Shown here: in pieces, positions 1-13,400 of the stretch | Layout: every line of letters begins with the position of its first letter | Position numbering within the stretch: position 1 is the stretch's first letter | From: Heliocidaris tuberculata | Taxonomy: Eukaryota; Echinodermata; Echinoidea; Camarodonta; Echinometridae | DNA length: 64,000 nucleotides | NCBI GenBank assembly: GCA_025618425.1 | Contig: CM046848.1 | Span: 32,553,802-32,617,801, forward strand | Direction: 5' to 3' | Notes under the pieces: model-generated | Databases searched by the model: none | Told to the model about the DNA's origin: nothing | The model's input: only the letters and a program-made list of their open reading frames with translations | Translations under genes and position numbers: made by a program

Positions 1-1402
1 AATTTAGTTTTACTATTAATATGATCATTGGGAACTTCAGAAAGGTTTATGACATTGCAATTTTAAAAACAAAACAAAATTTGGTTCAGTTTAATTGTAT
101 AGTGTGCTGTGGGCTTTAGATTGCACAATACAATATTAGGAATAATTGTATTCTGCAGCAAGATCATCAAGGAAACGAACCCTCAAATATTTGATATTTC
201 AAAATGTTCCCCTTCACATAGAGCAGAATTTTATCTTGTAAAAGCATTCATAACTTGCTGAAATATCTTTGAAGATGAATTATTAATACTTCTCATTTTT
301 CAACTAAGAATTATGTGTACAAGTATAAATTATTTTGATTGTAGAATTGCAGATTTGCATATCTTTACATATTTATTTGTTACAACTTTCTATTGAATGA
401 CTTTGAATTTTATGATATGTTATTAGCAATATCCTAATGCTATTCCATATTTGTGTTACGCTTATCTCCCTCTTCATCACAATATTCATTTTCTTGATGA
501 TTTATATTTGTATTCATTATCAATGCTTTGAATTTATTTCTGTCAGTGTAATGATAATCATTTTTTCATCACATCCATATCAATTTCCTTTTTAATGATT
601 TATATACATTTAGTCCCATCCTACAACTGCTTTTTAAATAACTCGACATTGGGTATTAGTAGCATTCTAATTTCCTAGAATTTCACATTTTCTAGATTTG
701 TTTTTGTTAAAATCAGTGATATTGTAACTTCAATTTTTAGTTAAATTTTGTATTTTTCTTGAATATATGTTCCAACATACACGTGTGATTTTCTCATAGA
801 TTTTACACCACTGTTGTATCTGCCTTTTATTTTTTGTTGGAATCAGGCGTAAATTTTTGTTTCATTGTTTTCCATCTCTTTGTCTATCAAATTGTTATGG
901 TCCATAACTCAAACTTGATTTTGAATTGAAATATGGCTGAATGAATGCTTTGATACATTTAGACAGCTTACCTTCTTTTTTGTCTTTTTTTAAATGCTAC
1001 TTCATTTGGCATGAACTGATATTTTCTTATGCAGAGATACATGACTGTGTAAACTATCAACTTTTACATGTATATAACATAGTCATTTTGCATGGTTTTC
1101 AGAAAAGTGTTGATTTGAAAAGGAGAAAAGAGAATTCAAATCCAATCCAACTTTATACCATAGTATCCATGACATGTAGAAGCCAAGGGTGAAGAAAGAA
1201 TGGAATAGAACCCTGAATCAACGATTCTACAAACGAAGCCCAAGAAATATACTGCAGTTGCATTTTGAAAACAAGTTCCAAGTGCTGGAAATCTGACTTT
1301 GGTGGGGCCGAGATGAGAGTTTGTGCGATTTTTTTTGTGTAATTGTACATGATGCATGCGTATGACTGTTTACCATTCCATTTCTTGTTACCATGGCATC
1401 AG
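1..1402. other. Dynamin intron, no gene seen
   Basis: AT-rich sequence upstream of the first dynamin exon I can recognise. Reading both strands I found no exon resembling the dynamin middle domain and no repeat that I could place. It is probably intron. Confidence 0.5.
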
Positions 1403-1451
1403 TGCACAGAATAAAACTGATGGAAGCCAGAAAAAGAAATTGGGCAACCAG
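1403..1451 (+). CDS. DNM: Dynamin alternative exon A (middle/PH linker)
   Basis: The acceptor is TCAG at 1399-1402 and the donor is GTAAAA at 1452. The 49-nt exon supplies the last base of a split codon and 16 residues, [16 protein letters not shown], ending in phase 0 so that it joins directly to VIRKGW of the PH exon. Vertebrate dynamins have a similar Lys-rich linker (KKKTSGNQ) just before the PH domain. A nearer AG at 1408-1409 would give a 42-nt exon with a different entry phase. Confidence 0.6.
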
Positions 1452-4400
1452 GTAAAATTTTGAGATGATGTTGATGTTTTGTCAACAATTTGCTTTTGCC
1501 ACCTAACACCTGTGTGTCAAACATCACAGTGTCATGCTCTATCAGTTAATAATTGCTTTGTTCAAAGACTTCACATATATCTATTTATCCTTTGTGCATT
1601 TGCTATTTTTGTTTTATTTTCTTATTTCTCAGCTCAATATAATCCAACCTATGGCTTTAGTATTTATGTTTGTCTTTTCCTTTGTATGGTTTCATTTTTC
1701 TTGTGTTTTGGTTTTGTTAAATTCTTTCATTCTCAAGTCCTCAAGCATCTATCACAAATGGGGTTTCTAAACAGCTATTGCTCAATCACCCACCTCCTAT
1801 GGTGGTATGTGAATTCACGCTTCCATTTGCCTCTTTCTGATCTGATCGAAACCCCAGCTTGCACTTCATGTTGCAAATTGTCCAACTGCTCATCTTTCTA
1901 ATGACAGAAGGGCATTAATGATTGCATTATAGACAGGCAGAAGGGTTTATCGTGGCTGCACACAGCATCTTGCTGTGATGTCCTGCTCCCCAGGTTCCTT
2001 GCCCCCCTCGAAATGACAGAGCTTAGGGCTACTTTAGCCATTCTCTTGCTTTCATATAAATTGGTTTAGCTCCTGTACCTCTTGACTGGCTAAAGAGGCC
2101 TTTGATGACATTCACAGCCTGCTCAAAGCAATATTTTGTTCTATATGGCATTATTATACTTGTGATGCTGCTTTTTGACTGTCAATAATATATGCATTAA
2201 TGCCCTAAACTGACATTGTTTGCTCTTTTCTGTAATCATACTAATTCATTTTCATAATCGTCAACAAAACCCAGTCTTTCATGGAGTCATATGAGATAAT
2301 ATCTCAATTTGGTTGTAATTCACCTATGTTTCTTGTGGTTGTTTCTGCGTGTGTTCATTCTAACATCAAAATGTGGCAATGATGCATATATGGTGTGCAT
2401 AAGGGTAGTTTTAAATTTTTTATATAGTCCCACTTGTAGACCTTGTCGTGCTGTTACTAATTTTATGTGATGTCCCCCTGCATGTTTTTCCAGTGCTGCT
2501 AAAACCAAGAGGACTGGACGTGATCAGCAAAAAAAGGTTCCCAACCAGGTATTGCGTCTGCTCCCTTATTCTTGTTGAAAAGGAGGAATATTACTTTGTA
2601 CGAAAAAGGAAAACTAACATGGCTTGCATCAAAATATTATGTAACATTGCATCTGTATCATGACTAAGCTTTAACCAACTATTGCAGAATGCATCTACCT
2701 ATAAATCATCAACAATCAGGCTGAGCCCTGGAACAGTTATCTCTTGATCAATTGTTAAAATCAGTTGCAGCTTCTTTTGTAACTTTATTTACACAATCAT
2801 TTGGTTGATTGATCTTGGTTGTAATACCAGCAATAGCGAAGTTGTGTTTGCTTGTTGGAATCTTGATTCTGATTTTCAAAATACCCTTGGAACTCTGGTG
2901 CAATCAGTCAATATATGCATTGCATTCCCTTCAGTGTTTGTATATATGGTAGGGTTTCCTGAGCAAATTTTGCACAGAAAGATTATTTTCTTTTTATTCT
3001 AATGCATTGCAACCAGAAAACATTCATGTTACAATTATTTTTTTACAAAGATAGAAAGATATTGAAGAATCTAATCAAGTTTTGCAAGAAATAGAGTTAC
3101 TTGCATGTTTATGTGTATACTTTTTTATAAAGATTTTGATATATTATTGATTTGAATAGTGCTGTACATGGTCTACATGTATATGATGATAATGATGATA
3201 GGAATCCATTCAATTTCAATTCAGTTCAATTTTATTCGTCCATCAATAATATCAAGGAAATTTAGTATGGGATTTTTACATACATTATGATCGTATATAA
3301 AAAACCCGACAAGAACATGAAATTATAAATCATAAATACGACATACATACATGTACATACAAAATCAATGGAAAGTTATACAAAACATATCATGACATCG
3401 TCACAATAGGCGTATTACACCACATAGTAAAAAGTCCATAATTTTGAACAATACGCGTACAGTATCAGTACATATCATTGGCAGAATCAGAGTGCATGAG
3501 TGCACACATTTGCACAATGTTCTCTTTGATAGAGTTACACCCCCTGCTGTTGCACCTCCCGTTGCAAGATTCATTTTGAAGATTTTTGCAAGATTCTTTT
3601 GGTTGATAGGATGCCTTGTTATGTAACATTTGAATGCAAGCACACTAACTCCAGGGTTGTTTGGTTTTGGATGACACATTAAAAAGCAGCATGACTTTAC
3701 CTTCTTTGTTACTTCTTACGAGAATCATACAAAAACTGGCGTTGATAGAAAAATAGAAAAAAAGAAAAGAAAAATAATGAATATGCACTGATTTCTTATC
3801 AATGATATAGAATGGAAGCTTGTATCTTTGATTTTTAAATGCCTTTTGATTTGACTATGCATGAAAGAACAATAACATGTATTTATAGAAATAAAGAAGT
3901 TGTGAATTGTACAAAGACATATGTTTGATAAAAATGGAAAAGTGAAAAGAAAGGGAAATAAATTGTTTTTGATAACATTGTTTATTTGTCAACTTAGCAG
4001 TTTTCCTGATATGATATAATGTCCCTGTTTCGTTTATTTTGCCCTTTGTCACCTAACCAAGCTAATTTTGTTTTTAAAAAGAATATTTTGAAATTTGAAT
4101 GATGTATATCCATAAATTTTGTAATAATATGTGGTCTTGTTTTACATGTATGCCTGTATTTTGACAAGGTAAAGTTTCTGTTAGGTGTTGTGAGGGTACT
4201 TACATCCTTTGGCAAGACATTAATCTACATTTGCCACATTTGACCCAGATTACATGGTACCAGTAGGAATTATTTCTGGGAATGTCCTAGACTCTTATCA
4301 GGGCAGCAAGGCTAAATCTCTGGTAATACAATTCATCCCCTACGAGCAGGTCACTAGATTTATAGCACAATATATATAGTCCATTATATGAGCTACATGT

Positions 4401-7400
4401 GATTTGATATTTCAGCAGTCATTGCGGTTACCGGTACTCCTAGAATGATAGAAATAGTTAACAAATTTACATTTATTAAACAAATATCCTGATTATATTC
4501 AGAGCAGGGCATATTTATAGGTAACCAAGGAATTTTTTTTTTTTTTTCACATTTGCAGTCCCTTTAAAAATGCCATAACATGTGTAAAATGCTACTTGTC
4601 TACATTGCTTCTCAACAGTTCAGCTATGTGATCTCAATCATTTTGCAAGCATGTTTTCTGTAGAAATTTGCATTGGGATCTTGAGAAACAAGTTTGTTTT
4701 GAAATAGTGAGGTTACTAGCATTTAGATAAAATGTAAGTTACCAATTTGGTCCTCTACAACTAGTTGACACTATCGATAATGTGACTAACAGCTTGCCTG
4801 TTTGATTAACATACTGCCTGTGCATGTCAACCGACTTGCATGTTCTTTTTGGGGAGGAAACATTGTCAAACTGAAAATATACATGTACATCATTCTTAAT
4901 CAATCTTACGTTGACACCACATTGAAGTACTATTGTTAGAATAGTAGCATAATGAAATACCCTGTTCAGTTAATTCACTGTCGCATCAGGCAATTATAGT
5001 TCATTTGCTCTCTTGCATAGAAGCTAAAAGAAACTGTTGAATTTTGAACTCTGTGTATTCTATAATGAATTTAGTTTCATACAAGTTTCCATAGGAATGC
5101 TTCATGTATTTCTGCTCATTCCATTAGGCTTTCAAACCAATACTATCTGTCCAAAGAAAGTAGAAAAAATGTTGCAACAGTAGAAAACTGTCCCATAGTT
5201 TTGATCCATTCATATCAGCATTTGAATGTTATAGCTAACTCGAGAAACAATGCAAGAAAATCGGGTGTTTTTAATTAATGATTAATCAAATCGATAGTGA
5301 AACCTTTTTCAAATTGGCAATCAAATGTTCAAATATATACATGTACTTTACTGTTTATATGTAATATCCATATTTGTAAGGAGCCAATTATTCATTTAGT
5401 AAAAATGAGGACATGTAATAGATGATATTAAAGATAAAGTTACGTTCTAGCCATGTGATTACATTGTGAAAGAAACTATCTCAAAGTAACTGGGAAAGGT
5501 TGATCATGTCTTCATAAGAAGTGGTGTATACTTTGAGGTTTTTGAATCATCAAAATGATAAGAAATTGACCCAATCTTGCTGAAAAACACATGCACTGTA
5601 CACCAAAATAGGTATATGGGACTGCACACATACGTGGCATGGAAATTTGGCCATTTCTGTCTTATTTCGAATACGAGGGCATTTGAGGAGCAATCTATTT
5701 CAGGGGACATTTCTTCTACGATATTTTTCCAAACTGATATAAAAGGAATGAGAAAGCTCACCAATTCTTTTCCACCTTTCCCAGAACTCAACCTTCCCTT
5801 TAAAGGATCCTTTCATTTGTTAAGTAAATATGAGGTACATGTAATAGATGTAAGTTCACTTTATTGATACTAACATTGAGTTTATGTGAACCTGACTGCT
5901 GAAGGACGTATGCCATTATGTTTCTTTCCTTCAGGTGATTAGAAAAGGCTGGATGAATCTTCATAACATCAGTTTTATGAAAGGAGGAGCGAAAGATTAC
6001 TGGTTTGTTCTCACTGCCGAGTCGCTAGGATGGTACAAAGATGATGAGGTAAGAACATAGACAAGCCATACTGTATACCAGTCATTAAAATACATTTCAG
6101 GGAACACCATTCACTTCTTTCAGGGAACAAGGGGCAGTCAGAGGGCAAATAGTACAAAAATTATCTAACTCTGAAAAGTGTGATGTCACAGAACCTATTT
6201 TCTCTCCAAGGGATTTCTTTTTCTAGTAGAATTTATGATTAATCATATGAAGTGCTCTTTACCAATTCATGAACAAGAAATTTTAAATGAGGGATAGAAA
6301 TAAAACTATATAGAGACTTGTATTACACCTGCTGGATAAAAAAGTACACAGTACTTTATGTCTCTCCTTTTTTTTTTTCTGAAGTTCTTGCCGTATATAC
6401 AATTATATTTAGATGCAGAATGAGACACCATTAAGGAAATATTTTCATCAAGTTAAATAGTTAATAGATGAGATAATTACATAATCAGAAGAATGTATGA
6501 AGAAAGAATGTATACCTTTGATCGAGTTCATTTGTAACGTATAAACAATAATTGAATGTGTTTAAATCAGGATTTTGCCTTTTATTTGACAAATGCTTTC
6601 CAAAGTTTCTATATTCATCTCACATGAAAAATATTGGGTGTGAAACTTGCCATAGTTTTATATTATATTCAACTTTCACTTTCACTTTTTTTTTTTTTTT
6701 AAAAGTGTTCTATATTGTGTGTATTTCCCCCTGCTTATTGTGTAGTCTGAAATACTTAACCACCTCCTTATTTTGCAACATAAGGTTCAAATGTTAAAGT
6801 GTGAAATATTAATGTTATTAATGTTGATCTTGCCTTGTAGGAAAAAGAGAACAAGTACATGATGCAGCTTGATGGTTTGAAGCTCAGGGACGGAGAAGGA
6901 GGATTCATGTCCAAAAAACACGCATTCTCAATCTTCAACCCTGATCAAAGGTAAACAATCTGATGTACATGTATGACATGAAGAAGGGTAGGGGAAAAAG
7001 AAAACCTCTATTTTAAATCGTGATCATATGTAACTGCTCTCCATAACATTCTGGACCAATTTAAGCCATCCTATAATTACTAAAATCTTAGGAAAGATGC
7101 AGGTAAATTTAATCCAACAGAGTATTATGTAGAGGTGTCGTAGTCGAGTGGTTTAAACACTTGGCAGGAGATGGGATGGTTCTCGGTTCGAACCCCAGCA
7201 CGGCACTACTGTCCTTTCCAAGACATTAATCTATGTTTGCCACTCTCCACCCAGGGTGTTAAATGGGTACAGGCAGGAAGGAATTCCTTGAAAGCTGTGA
7301 GCGCCGAAATCGGTAGCCTAGCTAGAGCCAGGATAATATCAGAGCACCTTGTGTGGTGGATATGAGCACTATATAAACATCCAATATTATTATTATTACA

Positions 7401-10400
7401 GGTTTTCCTGCCCATTTTCATCACCATTTCATTCAATTTTTTAAAAATGTGTTTTCAATTTCGTCCCAGACACTGTAGAATGTGCGAATGCTCGTTTCAA
7501 TTTCGTCTTTTGTTGATCAGTTTTGAAACATTGTCATTCAGTTTTGTGCTTTGTCACCCATTTTCGTCAATTGCACTTCAAATTTGTCGGTCACAGTAGC
7601 TGAGCACGAGACAGCAAAATCAATTTCGTCTATTGGCATTCATTTTCATCAAACTTTCAATTGAAAACCATCTCCCAGATATACGGTATAATGCTGTAAT
7701 TATTGCCTTTATTGAGTCACAGTAGCTGAGCACCAAGACAGCAAAATCAATTTCATCTGTTGGCTTTCATTTTCATCAAAGTTTCAATCAAAACTGTCTC
7801 CCAGATGTACGGTATAATGCTGTAATTATTGCCTTTATTGAATCATTTACTCATCACATTTACGTCGCTTTTATCATACATATAAACACATTTTTCATTC
7901 ACAGCACTCACTACATCTTAAAGGGTACAAAATAGTATCACAAGAAAGTAAAAAAAATTGAAAAACACCTGGTTAACCCTCCATATAAATGCCCATACAA
8001 CACTTGACGAATTTGAAAAATTTACGAATTTGATCCTAGCATTCATAACTCGCTTAGCGGCAGAGACGAATTTCAGTGACAATTGACGAATTTGAATGTT
8101 TAATTTTTAAATTTGATTGACAAAAAACCGAATATCAATGACAATTTGATGTAATTGAACTTAGGATTTGAACGCAGTAAGCTTCTCAGGACGAAATTGA
8201 ATTGCACATTGATGAAATTGAATGAAGAGGTGACGAAAATGGACGGGAAAACCTGATATTAAACTATTCCTTCACAGGAAATGTATGCCAGTACTAAGTA
8301 TCGGTAGCATTGTGGGAAATCAACTGTATCCTGACTAGACTAGTGTACAAACTTTCTACAAATTTCTAGAGATGCAGAACATAATGTATAGTAATGAATG
8401 TATAAGCAGTTCCATTTTAAGTACTATTGGGATATCACTTAAACTGCATTTTGTCTAATATATCCTAACTCTAAAAAGGATTTCTGTTGCCGATATTTTA
8501 TGATGTGAAATCGTTATAATCATGTAATAGTGTTATATCTAATATATGAAATAATTTTATTTGAAGTATTATTTCAATATTACAATGATTCGTTTTGTTA
8601 TGCTATAATGTATCTTAAATCTAAAGAGAATTTCCATATTTCATTCTGTGAAACAAGAATATAATCTTGTAATAATATTGGTGGAGGCGCGATGGCTCAG
8701 TGGTATAGCAGTGGTCTCCTAACTGGGAAGACCTGGGTTCAAAACCAAGTTGATGAGCTAGTGCCCTTTGGTAAGGCATTAATCCTTATTACCAAGTCCC
8801 TCAGAGAGGACTAAACTCTGTACTGGCTTCGGTCGACCAATGGAACACACAGGACTGCCACAGTTGACTTTTGGTATACGTACATGTATGTGTATGATAT
8901 ATACTCGAAACAGTGTGGCAGTCCAGAGTTTCACTCCATGACAAATAAAGAGTTAAAGCCATTGTTTCCCTGGGGGGTGTTTCATAAAGCTTTTCGTAAA
9001 GTTACGCATGACTTTACGAACGACTTGAATATGAAGTGCCAAATGGGATGCCCAAAGTTTTTCCTGATGTTTTAACAAAGTGTACCTGTTTCCAATAACC
9101 TTAATTAGATTAGGGCAAAAAATATACTTTGCACTAAAAATGTTTGTTATAATCAGAATGTTTAATCTACATCTGCACAGATCAACTTTAGTTGATGCAG
9201 TTAAAAATGATTGAGCATCCCTTTTGGCTTGTCATATTTAAGTCATTCGTAAAGTCATGCGTAACTTTACGAACAGCTTTATGAAACACCCCCTGGTTGC
9301 TTACTTACAAGCGTACACATGCTTTCTTAGCAGTCAAGGAAAATAAACCATCAGACCATCAAACCTTTATAACTTTAAACATAATAAAGAACGGTAAATA
9401 CATGATGTTAATTTTGAGTATTTTGTGAAATCACATTAATGCATTCTTTTAAAAATGTCTAAATATGTCCAAGATCTAAAAATTCTATAATTCATAATGA
9501 GAAAAACAATGGTACAATTTTATTATAACATCATACTTAATGTATGAACAGTATTTTCAAGATCACACTAATGCATTCTTTTATCATGCCTAAATGTATT
9601 TGATATGTTACTTTTGATTCTTTTCTTATGTTTAAAAATGGAATGATATCTATGTATGTAAATATATAATACCCTGTTTGTTAATCTTGTTTTAAATGTT
9701 TTATGTATTTGTCAATTGAATGTATGTTGATTTCTCTATAGGGTCCCCAGGAAGAATGGCATTTTGATAACTAAATAAAACTTAATCAATTCAATTCAAA
9801 TCAAATCAAATCAAATCAAATCAAAGATTATGTGATTGCCCTGCTAGCTTGAATTTCCTAATGATTAGTCTAAATATAGCTCTAATGTTATTTCTACAAC
9901 ATCCGGTATTTTGCTGAATCATGGTTACATGAATAGAGGATGTGATTAAATGTTACGTTATCCCTCGCATAATATTTTCATTTGCGTATTTATAACATAT
10001 TTTAATTTTCATCCATGCACGTTGATTTGATATACATTTTATTTTGTCCTGATAATGTAAGAGTGAATTAAAAATGCAATTAATGCCAGTTTGAGGACAT
10101 AGAGCTGCTTCATGCAGACCTTCAGAAAATTTTGTTCCTCTGTGTGTTAACCTTTCATTTAACGTGAGTGCAAATTAACAAAAGGATATTCACTGTGCAT
10201 TGCAAAAGCTTTGTATAATAATCCCACTTCTGGTCTTAATTGGCTACATAAAAATCCCTTAATCAACTGTATTTATTAATTTTATGCGAAACCTGAAGAT
10301 GTTGGTAAACTACCCATTGAGAAATATACTGTGGCACAAGCATGTTATTGGAGTCGCAAAGGAGTTAATTTAACAATCATTATTGCTTCTCTTGGCAGGA

Positions 10401-13400
10401 CTATCTACAGGGAAACCCCGAACAGTATAAAGAGTAAAATACTGCCTGGGTAACTGTGCAAAATCATCTGCTAAATAGAATTTTTATTATTGCAAAAGAG
10501 AGCTGTGAGGGTAATAACTGAGTCTCATTATCTGGCCCACACAGATCCTCTTTTTTATAAATTGAAAATCTTGACAGCCATTCCAATGTAATTTGCATAG
10601 TATTTCAAGGAAATTTCTACTTTAATATCTTCTGCAAAATCAATATATAGCGCACATATCTTCTTTAATATTACTGATTTAACGAAGGTATTGAAGTGAT
10701 AAATTTTGGCATAGAAAAAATTCCTAGCATATATATTTTTCTTGAAGAAAACACGGTTTTACTAGCGTGACTCCCATGGCAGGCTATAAATGAGGTTTTC
10801 ATGCACCACTCCACATTAGGATGATTTTGTGTAAATTTCAGGAATAAAACTTGATGACCTTTAGCATTTTTTACTAAATTGGCTTTCAATAATATTGTCC
10901 CAGTAATCAACAAAAACATTTTAGAATTGTGACTCACGTGACAGGGAGCGTGACTTGCATGACAAAGTTGACTCTAGTGGTAGGAAATTAAAGCTTTGCG
11001 TGATTTAAATGAACCAATACATATCAAAAATACAATTTATGAGCCACAGGGCAATGGATAATGTGCCATTTTGAATTAAATCTAATTTTTTAAAATATGT
11101 GCATAAATTTTGCATAAATTATAATAATTATGAAATTTACAACTTTGGGGCAAAACAGATTTTACAGTACAGTGATAAATTTTATACTGTTATTGTTCCT
11201 TCGCAGATTTCGATTTTATTGGAACCCTCTAAGGCAAGATATAAGGAAGGCCGAAATCCCCCCCCCCCCCCCCCCCCTGGGGAAGAAAAATTCATTTCTA
11301 CTTGGCAAAATGTCAACCTTCTATTAAACTTACAAGCGAAAATGAGACCTTTGAACACAGTATATGTCATATCTCAATTTTAAATTTTGGGTCAGATGAT
11401 GACACTTACACTGTCTCCATGCTGCATGCTCTGTTTTTAATGCAGTTAAGGGTTTCTTGCCTGGCATGCTCAATGACTACTTTGTATTTTACTATGTTGT
11501 AAATAAATGCATTTGTAGAAATTCAAATCTGCATATTCCACCTTGGATATATCAGTTTTCCAGATCAACAATATGTTACAATTGACCAGTTAAAGGGATT
11601 CACCCTGATTACAGAGTTGAAAAAATGCAAAAAAATAAAGAAAAATATTTAATTTTTTGAAAGGTCAAATAATAGGAGTGTTTGACTATTTAAAGTTTTG
11701 GATTCGTGACGTCATGCGAGCAGTGCCCATGGTCATGTAATTTGTTCCATATTTCACATTTTTTTTTGTTCCACGATAAATTAATATTGTTTCTTTTCAG
11801 AATCTAGTATTGAATAACATTTCTGACAATATATCAAATGCACAGACGAAAATATTCTAAATTTTCTGAGAAAACTGTATTTTATGGAATATTTATCACA
11901 TTACATAATGGAGGAGCTGCTCGCATGTGACGTCACAAAATCAAAACTTCAAAAGTCCATAACTCCGTTATTCTTTAACGGATTTTGTCCAAACTTTCGC
12001 CAATATTTTTCTTTATTTTTTCTGCATTTTTTAAACTCAAGTAATCTTCGGGGTGAACTTTCCCTTTAAATGGGATTCTTTGTCACAGGAATTAATACAA
12101 TGTCACACCTTCTTTTATTTTTTAAAGGAAATACAGGATGTTTCTTTCTTTGTGTTGCATGCTCGTCTTTGTCTTTGTTTTTGTTTTGTATTTGTTTTGT
12201 TTTGTCTACAATCCATTAGGTTCTGGACTTCTGATGTACTTTACTTGTAACCTTTATACTTCTTCTTTAATTTATTTGTGATCATTTCCATGTATTACAT
12301 ATACATGTATTATGAATTATTGTATATAGGTAGTACAAAGGAGATCAGCCTGGACAGGCTTAATGGCCTTTTGCTGATCCCTTGCATCTGCTGCATACTC
12401 AAATCTATTTCAAATGCTCTTATCATGTTTCTTTTATATTTTGATTTTTTTTTCAATGTAATATTACTATCCAGTGGTAAAGGTGCTATATAGATTGCTG
12501 CTATTATTATTATTAACCACATTATGTGGTTTGGCTCAATAACTTTTTATTCAGAGCCCTAAAAAATATACCAGATACATGAGTAGAAAGAGCAAAAATT
12601 TCTTCACACACTGTGTCCATTTTTGTTGCACGACCATATTGCGTTTGATGCAAGGAAGTTTAAAAAGGAAAAAAAGCTTTAAAATCCTTAAATTGGCAAC
12701 ACATTGAGAAGTTCAAAATCACTGATTTTTACCAAAATTGGCAATTTTTTCAACTTTTCGACAGAATTTTTAACCATGTACATTGTTATCAAAAACATTA
12801 CACCTTATTAGAACCATGTAGAACTAAAAGAAAAATAGTATTGTTGCCAATTTAAAGAACAAAATGTGATCAATTTAGCCCTTAAATAATTCAATAATAA
12901 TAATGATATAAGATGTTTCGAGTTGCTAAAACCAAAAGTATCCAAAGATGTAGTGCTAATCACAGATTTTGAGAGAAACAAAATACTAAGACACAAAAAT
13001 ATGAAGCTCACATGAGATTGCTGGGGATTGAAGTACATATTTTGAAGATAGTGAGGCAAGTTATGACTCTATTTTTTTTTCTAACATATACCAAATATGT
13101 CCCCAAAGAGGGTTAAAATGAAATTATGTGTACACACTTCAAACATGTATTTTAAGTATAAACATGTATATTTTTGAGAAATGCACATTTTGGAGCTTAG
13201 TCTATCTCCATATTTATTGAACAGACATGAACATGAGTTTTTACAATTTTACTCCAAACTATAGCATATCTAATAATTGATATTAAACTAATTTGTTACA
13301 AATTATATCAATGCTATAATAGCATGATAAATTGTAAGAAAAAAGCATTTTAAAAAAATCAGGTGCTAATTAATTTGAAGTAGTAGTCCCGCACATGAAT

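Larger units (their letters stand above)
2549..5934. other. Dynamin intron with retrotransposon, SINE and MITE fragments
   Basis: No exon seen. It holds a retrotransposon tail near 3205-3400, a SINE 3' fragment near 4180-4330 and a foldback element at about 5430-5812, each listed separately. The rest is AT-rich with no clear content. Confidence 0.5.

Noticed and set aside
7141..7205. Possible tRNA gene (A- and B-box motifs)
   Set aside because: No complete cloverleaf can be drawn and it is followed by a SINE body and ATT tail repeated elsewhere, so it is a SINE head.
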